Source of the DNA: Mycolicibacterium moriokaense
Lineage (GTDB): Bacteria; Actinomycetota; Actinomycetes; Mycobacteriales; Mycobacteriaceae
NCBI RefSeq assembly: GCF_010726085.1
Contig: NZ_AP022560.1
Location: 4,154,001-4,218,000, forward strand
Length of the DNA stretch: 64,000 bases
Direction: 5' to 3'
Both the position numbers and the translations under genes were made by a program. Below, piece after piece: positions 44,141 to 51,554 of this stretch (positions within the stretch are counted from its first letter, which is position 1; every line of letters starts with the position of its first letter). The notes beneath the pieces are model-generated. The model was not told where the DNA came from and made no database searches. It saw nothing but the letters and a program-made list of their open reading frames with translations.

Positions 44141-44168
44141 CCATCCGGATCACCACCGGCTCCGAATA
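44141..44168 (+). promoter_or_regulatory. SigK-type promoter of mpt70
   Basis: CCATCC (44141-44146), 16-base spacer, CGAATA (44163-44168), starting four bases after the dipZ stop. It has the same -35, spacer length and -10 core as the mpt83 promoter. It lies 57 bases before the mpt70 start, the same distance as at mpt83. Confidence 0.75.
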
Positions 44169-44224
44169 TCCAACGAAGAGAAAACGAGGCGGCATCCGCC
44201 GCCCCAACGAAAGGAAGAGATTCC

Positions 44225-44803
44225 ATGCACGCAAAGATGGCTCTGGGGGCCGGCTTCGCAGCAATTGCGGCGGTCGGATTGTCCCTCGGCACCGCATCGA
44301 TCGCCCAAGCCGAGTTGGTGGGCACCGGTTGCTCGGCCTACGCGCAGCAGGTGCCGACGGGTCCGGGTTCCGTCCAGGGCATGGCGATGGATCCCGTCGC
44401 GGTGGCCGCGTCGAACAATCCGATGCTGACCACCCTGACCAAAGCGGTGTCAGGACAATTGAATCCGCAGGTTAACCTCGTCGATACGCTCAATGGCGGC
44501 GAGTTCACTGTCTTCGCACCCACCGATGCCGCGTTCGCCAAGATCGACGCCGCGACCATCGAGAAGTTGAAGACCGACGCCCCGCTGCTGACGAGCATCC
44601 TCACCTACCACGTGGTGCCCGGACAGGCCGCGCCCGCGCAGATCGCCGGCACGCACACCACGGTGCAGGGCGCCGACGTGACGGTCAGCGGTCAGGGCAA
44701 CAACCTGAAGGTCAACAACGCGTCCGTGGTCTGCGGCGGCGTGCAGACCGCCAACGCGACGGTCTACATGATCGACACCGTGCTGATACCGCCGATGAAC
44801 TGA
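44225..44803 (+). CDS. mpt70: Secreted antigen MPT70 homologue (fasciclin domain)
   Basis: 192 residues (M. tuberculosis 193). Sec signal with AQA cleavage after residue 29 and no lipobox Cys, so it is secreted rather than anchored. The single FAS1 domain has [15 protein letters not shown] and [10 protein letters not shown] and a conserved disulphide pair (GTGCSAY, VVCGGV). AAAGGAAGAG lies before the ATG. Very similar to the mature part of the upstream lipoprotein. It is the last gene of the SigK-type module and is followed by a strong hairpin. Confidence 0.94.
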   Translation: MHAKMALGAGFAAIAAVGLSLGTASIAQAELVGTGCSAYAQQVPTGPGSVQGMAMDPVAVAASNNPMLTTLTKAVSGQLNPQVNLVDTLNGGEFTVFAPTDAAFAKIDAATIEKLKTDAPLLTSILTYHVVPGQAAPAQIAGTHTTVQGADVTVSGQGNNLKVNNASVVCGGVQTANATVYMIDTVLIPPMN

Positions 44804-44830
44804 CCTGCGGCACAACCCGAACCGGACGGC

Positions 44831-44857
44831 GGCCCGCGCTAACCCCCAGCGCGGGCC
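44831..44857. terminator. Hairpin between convergent mpt70 and sigI
   Basis: GGCCCGCGCT and AGCGCGGGCC form a perfect 10-bp stem with a seven-base loop, 27 bases after the mpt70 stop, followed on the plus strand by a short pyrimidine run. It is likely a bidirectional terminator. Confidence 0.75.
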
Positions 44858-44876
44858 GTCTTCCCTGCCGTAGTGA

Positions 44877-45734
44877 TCAGCGCGACGTCGCGGCGGACGG
44901 ATCGACGGTCGCCTCGATCTTGCGGACCAGACCGTCGCGCAGCGTCAGTACCAAGACCGCGAACAGCCGGCGGTCCCTGAACGCCAGCAGTACCGGCTGT
45001 CCCGCCGGACCGGTGACCAATGTGGAGCCCCGCCCGACGTATCGCAACAGATTGACCGCGACGTCGTGCGTCCCGTGGTTGACCTGCGGCGGCGGAGTGC
45101 CCTCGCCGAGGAGGGTGCCGACGCCCCACACCCTCGGATCCAGCACCGCCGTCAACGCCTGCAGATCACCGTTTGCGCATGCGGTGATGAACTTCTCGGC
45201 GACCGCCTGATGTTCGACGTCGCTGACGTCAACGACGCGCGGTGACGCATCGGAGAACTTCGCTCGCGCGCGCCTGGCCAGCTGGCGACACGTACCCACC
45301 GGTCGCCCAACTGTTTCCGCGATTTCGGCGAACGGCATCTGGAACACGTCGTGCAGCACGAACGCCACCCGCTCGCCGGGACTCAGTCGGCGCAACATCT
45401 CCCACAGCGCGGTGCGCACCTCGTCGTCGAGCGTGACCCGATCGGCGGGATTCGGATCGACTGAGGCGGCGGTCTCGAGTTGGTCGGTCTCGTCGGTGCT
45501 TTCGTGTCGGACGCGGGCGGAGCGCAACTGGTCCAGACACAGTCGTCCGGCGACGACGGTCAACCAGGCGCGAACGTCGTCGATCTGCGCAACATCCGTG
45601 CGCGCCAACCGCAGGAACGCCTCCTGGGCGACGTCCTCGGCGTCACCGACGTCGCCCAGCATCTGGTAGGCGAGATTCACCAGGTAGGGACGATGGCTGC
45701 GCCATGCGACGTCGACATCGTCGGAACTAGTCAT
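44877..45734 (-). CDS. sigI: ECF sigma factor with SnoaL-like C-terminal domain (SigI/ECF41 type)
   Basis: 285 residues. Sigma-2 region (~5-75; LVNLAYQMLGDVGDAEDVAQEAFLRL), linker, sigma-4 (~110-165; LSPGERVAFVLHDVFQMPFAEIAETVGR), then a ~120-residue SnoaL/NTF2-like domain (AVAEKFITACANGDLQALTAVLDPRVWG). ECF41 sigma factors use this fused domain instead of an anti-sigma factor, and usually sit beside a COE gene (carboxymuconolactone decarboxylase, oxidoreductase or epimerase); the divergent gene here is an epimerase. The ATG is eight bases from the promoter's CGTC, so the transcript is almost leaderless. SigI is the nearest M. tuberculosis name by recall. SigJ and SigG share the same architecture. 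Confidence 0.88.
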   Translation of the reverse strand: MTSSDDVDVAWRSHRPYLVNLAYQMLGDVGDAEDVAQEAFLRLARTDVAQIDDVRAWLTVVAGRLCLDQLRSARVRHESTDETDQLETAASVDPNPADRVTLDDEVRTALWEMLRRLSPGERVAFVLHDVFQMPFAEIAETVGRPVGTCRQLARRARAKFSDASPRVVDVSDVEHQAVAEKFITACANGDLQALTAVLDPRVWGVGTLLGEGTPPPQVNHGTHDVAVNLLRYVGRGSTLVTGPAGQPVLLAFRDRRLFAVLVLTLRDGLVRKIEATVDPSAATSR

Positions 45735-45742
45735 GATTCATA

Positions 45743-45769
45743 GACGAGGCCGGACGACGAAAAGTTACC
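45743..45769 (-). promoter_or_regulatory. ECF41-type autoregulatory promoter of sigI
   Basis: On the minus strand GGTAACT (45763-45769), a 16-base spacer and CGTC (45743-45746), then eight bases to the ATG. It mirrors the divergent promoter at 45780-45806 and fits the known ECF41 consensus TGTCACA-N16-CGTC. Confidence 0.65.
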
Positions 45770-45779
45770 AGGGGCGGCG

Positions 45780-45806
45780 TGTAACTTTCCGCGATGCGGC
45801 GCCGTC
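45780..45806 (+). promoter_or_regulatory. ECF41-type promoter of the epimerase operon
   Basis: TGTAACT (45780-45786), 16-base spacer, CGTC (45803-45806), then nine bases to the ATG. With the opposing promoter it creates a perfect AAAGTTAC-N12-GTAACTTT inverted repeat (45761-45788). Confidence 0.68.
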
Positions 45807-45815
45807 CTTGGTGTC

Positions 45816-46676
45816 ATGAACGCAATTCTTGTCACGGGCGCAACCGGCAACATCGGCCGCCCTCTGGTTTCACATCTCGTCGATGCGGGGGCCGACGTCC
45901 GCGCGGTCACCCGCGATCCGAATTCGGCGGATCTTCCGGACGCGGTTGAGGTGATGACCTCGGCCGCCGCCGGTCTCGACGGGGCATCCGCGGTCTTTCT
46001 GAACTCCCGCGCGCTCGGCGAGGAACTCACGCCGGTGGTGCGGGCCGCCCGGCGCGCAGGCGTCACCCGCCTCGTCGCGCTGTCCGCGATCAACGCCGAC
46101 GACGACTTCTCGCGGCAGCCGTCGAGATTCCGTGGCGACCGCAACAAGGAGGTCGAACAGCTGGCGGTCGACTCCGGCCTCGAGTGGGTGAGCCTGCGGC
46201 CGACGGTGTTCGTCACCAACTTCATCGGCATGTGGGCACCTCAGATCGCAGCCGGCGATGTCGTTGCGGGTCCTTACGCGACAGCATCGACCGCCCCCAT
46301 CGCAGAAGGCGATATCGCCGCGGTCGCCGCGCGCGCTCTGCTCACCGACGAGCTTGTCGGCCAGAAGATTCCGCTGACCGGCCCGCAGAGCCTGACGAAC
46401 ACCGAGCTCGTCGAAGTCATCGGCGATGTTCTCGGGCGTCGGCTGGCCTACCGCGAGATTCCGGCAGCACAGGTGCGGGAACGCTTCGTCGCCGCCAACT
46501 TCGGACCCGAATTCGCCGACGCCTACATCGCCCTGCTTGCGGCGACGGTCGACACACCTGCATTGGTTACCCACGAGGTCGAGAAGATCCTCGGCCGCCC
46601 GGCTCAGTCATTCGCCGAGGCGGTGTCGTCATACCGACAACAGCTCACGAATCACCAAGGGAGAGAAAATGTCTGA
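45816..46676 (+). CDS. NmrA/NAD(P)-dependent epimerase-like SDR (ECF41 target)
   Basis: 286 residues, atypical SDR. The N-terminal VTGATGNIGRPLVSHLVDAG (~7-26) binds NAD(P). The classical YxxxK is not evident, as in NmrA-like proteins, and the middle segment VSLRPTVFVTNFIGMWAPQI matches that family. Likely a redox sensor or ketone/quinone reductase; substrate unknown. It occupies the position of the COE gene next to an ECF41 sigma factor. The leader is about nine bases or less, and the gene overlaps the next by eight bases. Confidence 0.85.
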   Translation: MNAILVTGATGNIGRPLVSHLVDAGADVRAVTRDPNSADLPDAVEVMTSAAAGLDGASAVFLNSRALGEELTPVVRAARRAGVTRLVALSAINADDDFSRQPSRFRGDRNKEVEQLAVDSGLEWVSLRPTVFVTNFIGMWAPQIAAGDVVAGPYATASTAPIAEGDIAAVAARALLTDELVGQKIPLTGPQSLTNTELVEVIGDVLGRRLAYREIPAAQVRERFVAANFGPEFADAYIALLAATVDTPALVTHEVEKILGRPAQSFAEAVSSYRQQLTNHQGRENV

Positions 46677-47112
46677 CCTTCGTCCACCGTGGTATCTGAA
46701 GCCGATGAACCGCCTCGTCAAGGCGATTCAGAAAGCAGGCATCCCCGCGGGGCCGTCCCAAATCCTGACGGTGCCGGGACGGAAGTCGGGGAAGCTACGC
46801 GGCACTCCGATGACGCCGTTCGAACACGACGGTGGCCTCTATACCGTCGCGGGTTATCCCGGTGCGGACTGGGCGGCCAACGCCCGCGCGGCGGGTACGG
46901 GAACCCTGACCCGTGGCCGTAAATCGCGGCCCGTGAAGATCGTGGAGCTCAGCCCACAGGACGCCAGGCCGGTGTTGCGCAGCTTCGCGGTGAAGGTTCC
47001 GGTCGGGGTCGGCTTCGCCAAGCGGTCGGGTCTGGTGCAGGACGGCACGCCTGACGAATTCGAAGCGCTCGCCGGTGAGCTGGCGGTTTTCCGATTCGAC
47101 CCCGTCAGCTAG
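46669..47112 (+). CDS. Ddn-like deazaflavin (F420)-dependent nitroreductase family protein
   Basis: 147 residues, the family's usual length. The split beta-barrel signature is LTVPGRKSGKLRGTPMTPFEHDG, followed by YTVAGYPGADWAANARAAGTGTLTRGR and the C-terminal PVGVGFAKRSG. Members bind F420H2 and reduce quinones, nitro compounds or enones. ATG at 46669 has GGGAGAG in front. It is co-transcribed with the epimerase under the ECF41-type promoter and overlaps the convergent SnoaL gene by four bases. Confidence 0.88.
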   Translation: MSDLRPPWYLKPMNRLVKAIQKAGIPAGPSQILTVPGRKSGKLRGTPMTPFEHDGGLYTVAGYPGADWAANARAAGTGTLTRGRKSRPVKIVELSPQDARPVLRSFAVKVPVGVGFAKRSGLVQDGTPDEFEALAGELAVFRFDPVS

Positions 47113-47522
47113 GGGTTCGCCTGCAGCTGCTGGAAAAGCGCGTGCATGTCGAGCTGGCCGCGATGCGTGACGAGCATGTCGCCCTGGAAGCGGTCGATAT
47201 GGATCCCGGATATCGACACCTTGGCGCCGGTCGGAGCGATGCCCCGGAACTCGCCGGTGTGCGTGCCGGTGAATCGGCAGCGGGACACCCCGTGCGATCC
47301 GTCGACGAGAACCTCCTCGAGGTCATGACGGGCGTCGGGAAAGCCGATGGCGAACTCCTCCAGGCGGCCGAACCACTGGTCGAATCCGACGGGTCCGGCA
47401 CCGCCGATGTCGACGACCACCCGCGGTGACACGAGCGCCCGAAGCGTCGACCAATCGTGTCGATCGATCGCGCCGTACAGGCTGTGCACGAGGTCGCAGA
47501 CCTCGTCGCGCTCAAAGCTCAT
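47109..47522 (-). CDS. SnoaL-like NTF2-fold protein
   Basis: 137 residues. The cone-shaped NTF2/SnoaL fold is recognised from SLYGAIDRHDWSTLRALVSPRVVVDI, then FDQWFGRLEEFAIGFPDARHDLEEVLVDG and the C-terminal beta hairpins. No catalytic residues can be assigned; relatives include polyketide cyclases, limonene-epoxide hydrolases and steroid isomerases. It is coupled by ATGA overlap to the LLM oxidoreductase gene downstream, so the two may act on one substrate. Confidence 0.8.
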   Translation of the reverse strand: MSFERDEVCDLVHSLYGAIDRHDWSTLRALVSPRVVVDIGGAGPVGFDQWFGRLEEFAIGFPDARHDLEEVLVDGSHGVSRCRFTGTHTGEFRGIAPTGAKVSISGIHIDRFQGDMLVTHRGQLDMHALFQQLQANP

Positions 47523-48394
47523 GTACGCACCTTCTCGATGATGTTCTCGGCGAACCGCTCGATGGGCTCACGGTAGCGCTCGACGTCGGTTCCCGAGGTG
47601 TCGGCTTCACCCCACCACGGGCTGCACATCACCGCGGTGACGCCGATCTCCTCGGCGCGCTTGTACAGATCCGGTGTCGGTGGCTCCATCAACGCCAGCA
47701 TGATGTCGAACGGTTCGCCGTCCCTTCCGTATTCGCGCCGAAGTTCGGTGAGCCGTCGCGCGTAGGACGCCGCCTCGTCCCATCCGTACGCATAGCCCAC
47801 CCACCCGTCGCAGAGTCTGGCCGCCCGTCGCAGCGCTGCATCCGACTCACCTCCGCACAGAATCGGCACGGGCGCTTCCGGATGAGGTTCGATCATCATC
47901 TCGGGCACCTGGTAGTGCTCGCCGCTCCACGACACCCAGCCGCCGGCCCACATCGCGCGCAGTGCCGGGATCATCTCGTTGAGCCGCTTGCCGCGGGTGG
48001 CGAAGTCCTGGCCCAACTGTTCGTACTCCTCCCGCATCCATCCGACACCCACCGCGAGGGAGACGCGGTCGCCTGACAGCACCGCGGCGGTGGCGACCTG
48101 TTTGGCCACCTCCAGCAGTGGCCGCGCGGGCGCGATGTAGACGGCGTTGGAGAAGCGCAGCCGACTCGTGACGGCGGCCATCGCGCCGATCTGCACCCAG
48201 CAGTCCGGCCACGCCGTCTCGGGCGGCCACGGCGGCCTACCGCTGGGGTGGTCCGGATACGGCGACGCCAGGTTGCGGGGATAGATGAGGTGGTCGGCGC
48301 ACACCATGCCGTCATAGCCCGCCTCGTCGAGCATCCTCGCCACGGGCAGTATTTCTGACGTTTTCATGAACAGGGTGCCAGACCAGAACTGCAT
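47519..48394 (-). CDS. LLM-class F420-dependent oxidoreductase
   Basis: 291 residues, luciferase-like TIM barrel. Start GTLFMKTSEILPVARMLDEAGYDGMVCADHL, then RLRFSNAVYIAPARPLLEVAKQVATAAVLS, VSLAVGVGWMREEYEQLG and PHPEAPVPILCGGESDAALRRAA are standard for the group. The cofactor is probably F420; the substrate is unknown. Upstream lies a CCTGT-N6-ACAGG inverted repeat shared with the divergent photolyase gene. It is the first gene of a two-gene unit with the SnoaL-like protein. Confidence 0.9.
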   Translation of the reverse strand: MQFWSGTLFMKTSEILPVARMLDEAGYDGMVCADHLIYPRNLASPYPDHPSGRPPWPPETAWPDCWVQIGAMAAVTSRLRFSNAVYIAPARPLLEVAKQVATAAVLSGDRVSLAVGVGWMREEYEQLGQDFATRGKRLNEMIPALRAMWAGGWVSWSGEHYQVPEMMIEPHPEAPVPILCGGESDAALRRAARLCDGWVGYAYGWDEAASYARRLTELRREYGRDGEPFDIMLALMEPPTPDLYKRAEEIGVTAVMCSPWWGEADTSGTDVERYREPIERFAENIIEKVRT

Positions 48395-48410
48395 CCTGTT
48401 TCTTTACAGG
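48395..48410. promoter_or_regulatory. CCTGT-N6-ACAGG inverted repeat between LLM oxidoreductase and photolyase genes
   Basis: Perfect five-base arms in the 39-base gap between two divergent starts. The left arm begins directly before the LLM ATG. It may be an operator serving both genes, but arms of this length can occur by chance. Confidence 0.3.
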
Positions 48411-48433
48411 CAAATACGGGCAGCATCAATGGC

Positions 48434-49726
48434 ATGCCCACACTGTTGTGGTTCCGGCGCGATCTGCGGCTGAGCGATCTGCCCGCCCTGTTGGACGCGG
48501 CCGCCCCCGACGGTGAGGTCCTCGCCTGCTACGTCCTGGACCCGCGTCTGGAGGCGTCGTCGGGGCAACGCCGGCTGCAATACCTCTACGACACGCTGCG
48601 GGATCTGCGTGACAGCCTCGACGGGCGGTTGCACGTGAGCCGCGGCCGTCCGGAGAAACGAATTCCGGCGCTGGCCAAGGCGATCGGTGCGGCGTCGGTA
48701 CACGTATCGGGCGACTATGCCCCGTTCGGACGACGGCGCGACGACGCGGTTCGCGAGGCGCTGGGCGACACACCGCTGGAGGCCACCGGGTCGCCCTATC
48801 TCGTGTCGCCGGGCAGGGCGACCAAGGACGACGGCACACCCTACAAGGTGTTCACCCCGTACTTCTCCGCGTGGCGCAGACACGGTTGGCGCAAACCGGC
48901 GTCGTCCGGCCCGAAATCCGCGCAGTGGATCGACCCCGAGGATGTGCCCGGCGCGGTGGCGATCCCCGACCTCGGGATCGAGTTGGAGCTGCCCGCCGGA
49001 GAGACCGCCGCGCGGCGTCAATGGAAGTCGTTCGTGCAGAAGCAACTCGACGGCTACGCCGACAACCGCAACCGTCCGGACCTGCCCGCCACCAGCCGCA
49101 TGTCGGCGCACCTGAAGTTCGGCACCATCCATCCGCGGACCATGGCGGCCGACCTCGGCACTGGCGCGGGCGCGCAGGCATATCTGCGTGAGTTGGCCTT
49201 CCGAGACTTCTACGCCGCCGTGCTCAACGAATGGCCCAACAGTGCATGGTGGAACTGGAACTCGTCGTTCGACAAGATTGCGGTCGACACCGACAAGGAC
49301 GCTCAGGCATTGTTCGACGCCTGGAAGGCCGGCCGTACCGGGTTCCCCATCGTCGACGCCGGCATGCGACAGCTGGCGCAGACCGGCTTCATGCACAACC
49401 GGGTACGCATGATCGTGGCGTCGTTTCTGGTCAAGGATCTACACCTGCCGTGGCAGTGGGGCGCGCGCTGGTTCCTCGACCAACTGGTGGACGGCGATAT
49501 GGCGAACAATCAGCACGGATGGCAATGGGCCGCGGGCTGCGGCACCGACGCGGCGCCGTACTTCCGGGTGTTCAACCCGACGACGCAGGGTGAGAAGTTC
49601 GACCCCAACGGTGATTACGTGCGCCGGTGGGTCCCCGACGTCGACGACGACGATTACCCGGAGCCGATCGTCGACCACAAAGCCGAACGCGCCGAGGCGC
49701 TGCGCCGCTACGGCGAGATCACTTGA
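48434..49726 (+). CDS. phr: Deoxyribodipyrimidine photolyase (class I CPD photolyase/cryptochrome)
   Basis: 430 residues. N-terminal Rossmann antenna domain (LLWFRRDLRLSDLPALL) and C-terminal FAD domain with the conserved TSRMSAHLKFGTIHPR, WAAGCGTDAAPYFRVFNP, MRQLAQTGFMHNRVRMIVASFL and LVDGDMANNQHGWQW. Light-driven repair of cyclobutane pyrimidine dimers is the family role. ATG at 48434, divergent from an F420 oxidoreductase gene, which is suggestive because some photolyases use a deazaflavin antenna (speculative). It ends eight bases inside the convergent SDR gene. A nearby ECF41 sigma locus may or may not be connected. Confidence 0.93.
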   Translation: MPTLLWFRRDLRLSDLPALLDAAAPDGEVLACYVLDPRLEASSGQRRLQYLYDTLRDLRDSLDGRLHVSRGRPEKRIPALAKAIGAASVHVSGDYAPFGRRRDDAVREALGDTPLEATGSPYLVSPGRATKDDGTPYKVFTPYFSAWRRHGWRKPASSGPKSAQWIDPEDVPGAVAIPDLGIELELPAGETAARRQWKSFVQKQLDGYADNRNRPDLPATSRMSAHLKFGTIHPRTMAADLGTGAGAQAYLRELAFRDFYAAVLNEWPNSAWWNWNSSFDKIAVDTDKDAQALFDAWKAGRTGFPIVDAGMRQLAQTGFMHNRVRMIVASFLVKDLHLPWQWGARWFLDQLVDGDMANNQHGWQWAAGCGTDAAPYFRVFNPTTQGEKFDPNGDYVRRWVPDVDDDDYPEPIVDHKAERAEALRRYGEIT

Positions 49727-50552
49727 CGATCTGTCCGCCGTCCACCGGCAACGCCACCCCGGTCACATACCTGCCGGATTGGCCGCACAGGTAGACCATG
49801 GTGTCGCTGATGACCTCGGGCTCGACGGGCGGATTGGCCAGCAGCGGTTGCTGCGACGGACTGAAGTTCGGATGCTCGACGGACCACTCCGCCATCGCCT
49901 CGTTGTAGATCATCGGTGTGGCCACGCCACCCGGATGCACCGAGTTCACGCGGATGTTCTTCTCGGCCAACGCTATTGCGAAATGGCGCATGATTCCGAT
50001 CACGCCGTGCTTGGCGGCGGTGTATCCGGCCGCACCGTGGCTGGCGGTGCCGAAATCGACGGTCACCGGCTTGAAACCCGCAGCGGAGCTGGTGATCACG
50101 ACCGCCCCGCCCTCGCCGTGCGTCAACATCGCGGGCAGCGCGGCGACGATCGTGTAATACACACCGTTGAGCATCACGTTCACCGCGTCGACGAACGCTC
50201 CGATCTGGGTGCCCTGCTCCCCTGCGGCCGGCAGGATGCCCGCGTTGGCGAGCACGAAGTCGATCCGTCCGAACTCGGCTACCCCGTTGGCGACGACGGC
50301 CTTGAGCCGCTCGAGGTCACGGACGTCGGCGCGTTCGGCGACGATTCGCCGGCCGGTCTTCTCGACCAGCTTGACCGTTTCCTCGAGATCCTCCGCGGTC
50401 GCCATCGGATAGGCGACGCTGTCGAGCTGGTCGCACAGGTCCAACGCGATGATGTCGGCGCCCTCTTCGGCGAACCGGACGGCGTGTGCCCGTCCCTGCC
50501 CCCGCGCAGCGCCGGTGATGAACGCGACTTTGCCTTCGAACTGGTCAGCCAT
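49719..50552 (-). CDS. Mycofactocin-coupled SDR family oxidoreductase
   Basis: 277 residues. NAD loop FITGAARGQGRAHAVRFAEEG (~11-31), acidic LDLCDQ after beta-2, an insertion YPMATAEDLEETVKLVEKTGRR that marks mycofactocin-associated SDRs, NAGI, catalytic Ser (VITSS) and GYTAAKHG. Such enzymes hold NAD tightly and pass electrons to mycofactocin; they act on alcohols such as carveol-like substrates. No other mycofactocin genes are in the window. ATG at 50552; overlaps the photolyase 3' end. Confidence 0.9.
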   Translation of the reverse strand: MADQFEGKVAFITGAARGQGRAHAVRFAEEGADIIALDLCDQLDSVAYPMATAEDLEETVKLVEKTGRRIVAERADVRDLERLKAVVANGVAEFGRIDFVLANAGILPAAGEQGTQIGAFVDAVNVMLNGVYYTIVAALPAMLTHGEGGAVVITSSAAGFKPVTVDFGTASHGAAGYTAAKHGVIGIMRHFAIALAEKNIRVNSVHPGGVATPMIYNEAMAEWSVEHPNFSPSQQPLLANPPVEPEVISDTMVYLCGQSGRYVTGVALPVDGGQIVK

Positions 50553-50641
50553 GGCGCATCACCCTACGCACGTGTGTAGTACCTCCCGAACACAGGTATG
50601 CCAGAATGTCGGCAGTTGTCAGCCCACCATGAGGAGCAAGC

Positions 50642-50899
50642 GTGGCCACCACCGAGGTCGTACGACGCACCGACACCGTTGACGTCGAGGATGTGCCGTC
50701 TGCCGAATGGGGCTGGTCGAAGGAGAACCACAAGCTCATCCACATCGGCGGCCTGATTGCGGCGGCGTTCCTGCTGGCCATGTTGCGTGGCAACCACGTG
50801 GGACACGTCGAAGACGGATTCCTCATCGGCTTCGCCGCCCTGATCCTGCTCGCGGTCGGCCGCGACTGGTGGCTGCGTCGTCGCGGCTGGATCCGCTAG
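50642..50899 (+). CDS. DUF2631 small membrane protein (Rv2876-like)
   Basis: 85 residues. GTG at 50642 with TGAGGAG upstream. An acidic N-terminus ([21 protein letters not shown]) precedes two hydrophobic helices ([16 protein letters not shown] and [14 protein letters not shown]) and a basic RRRGWIR end. The Trp-rich SAEWGWS and [10 protein letters not shown] are characteristic. In M. tuberculosis Rv2876 follows the mpt83-dipZ-mpt70 module, so this resumes the ancestral order after an accessory insertion of ~5.8 kb. Function unknown. Confidence 0.82.
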   Translation: MATTEVVRRTDTVDVEDVPSAEWGWSKENHKLIHIGGLIAAAFLLAMLRGNHVGHVEDGFLIGFAALILLAVGRDWWLRRRGWIR

Positions 50900-50912
50900 A
50901 CATCCGCTAGAC
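50891..50912. repeat. Perfect 11-bp tandem duplication spanning two convergent stops
   Basis: ATCCGCTAGAC occurs twice in immediate succession (50891-50901, 50902-50912). The first unit contains the TAG stop of the DUF2631 gene; the second contains, on the other strand, the TAG stop of the 50907-51440 gene. Confidence 0.85.
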
Positions 50913-51440
50913 GGAGTACAGCGGGCGCAGTGCGTCCGGACCAAGGCTGAACAGGGTCTCGGTACCCGCCACCGGACCGTTTGACGCCTTCGCCGCACCG
51001 AGGGCATGAGCCTTGAAGGCCCTGGCCGCCGCACTCAGCTGATGCTGGACCGGGTCTGTCGGACGACCGAAGTCGGTCGGCCAATCCTCGCCCCACACGG
51101 TCACGTGGGTCGTGCCGCGCTTCACGATTCCGACCACGCTCGCGCGGATCCGATCGTCGGCCAGGGCAGCCGTGCTGACCGCGAGCGCGCCGTCGCGTGA
51201 CGCCGCCTTGATCACGTCCAGCAACTCTGCGTCGGCCTCCAGCGGAGACGCACCCAGGATCGCGAGGGGCCGTGTGTCGTGGTCGTCGGTGAGCACCACC
51301 TTGACGTCCCATCCGGCTCTCGCCCTGTCACACATCCACCCACCGGCCGATCCGACCAGATCGACGACGTTCGACGCGACCACTGTCAGCTGGTACCGAC
51401 GGCTCCCGATGGAGTTCAGCTCGTTGAGCGGCAAAGGCAC
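50907..51440 (-). CDS. Conserved hypothetical protein
   Basis: 177 residues from GTG 51440. Alternating hydrophobic strands and helices (YQLTVVASNVVDLVGSAGGWM, DVKVVLTDDHDTRPLAILG, DAELLDVIKAASRDGALAVS) suggest a soluble alpha/beta fold; no signal peptide or membrane span. The HVTVWGEDWPTDFGRPTDPV segment is distinctive. Homologues appear limited to mycobacteria and relatives as far as I recall. The seven-base gap to the convergent DUF2631 gene includes a tandem duplication. Function unknown. Confidence 0.7.
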   Translation of the reverse strand: MPLPLNELNSIGSRRYQLTVVASNVVDLVGSAGGWMCDRARAGWDVKVVLTDDHDTRPLAILGASPLEADAELLDVIKAASRDGALAVSTAALADDRIRASVVGIVKRGTTHVTVWGEDWPTDFGRPTDPVQHQLSAAARAFKAHALGAAKASNGPVAGTETLFSLGPDALRPLYSV

Positions 51441-51554
51441 CTAAGCAGCGTGACAGTTTCCCAGTGATCTGTAAAGGACGAGTTTTCCTGCCGACCTGAC
51501 GAATTCGAAAAATCTGTAAGGCTTCGGCAGAGAAGTGAGCAGGTGGAGGTGATG

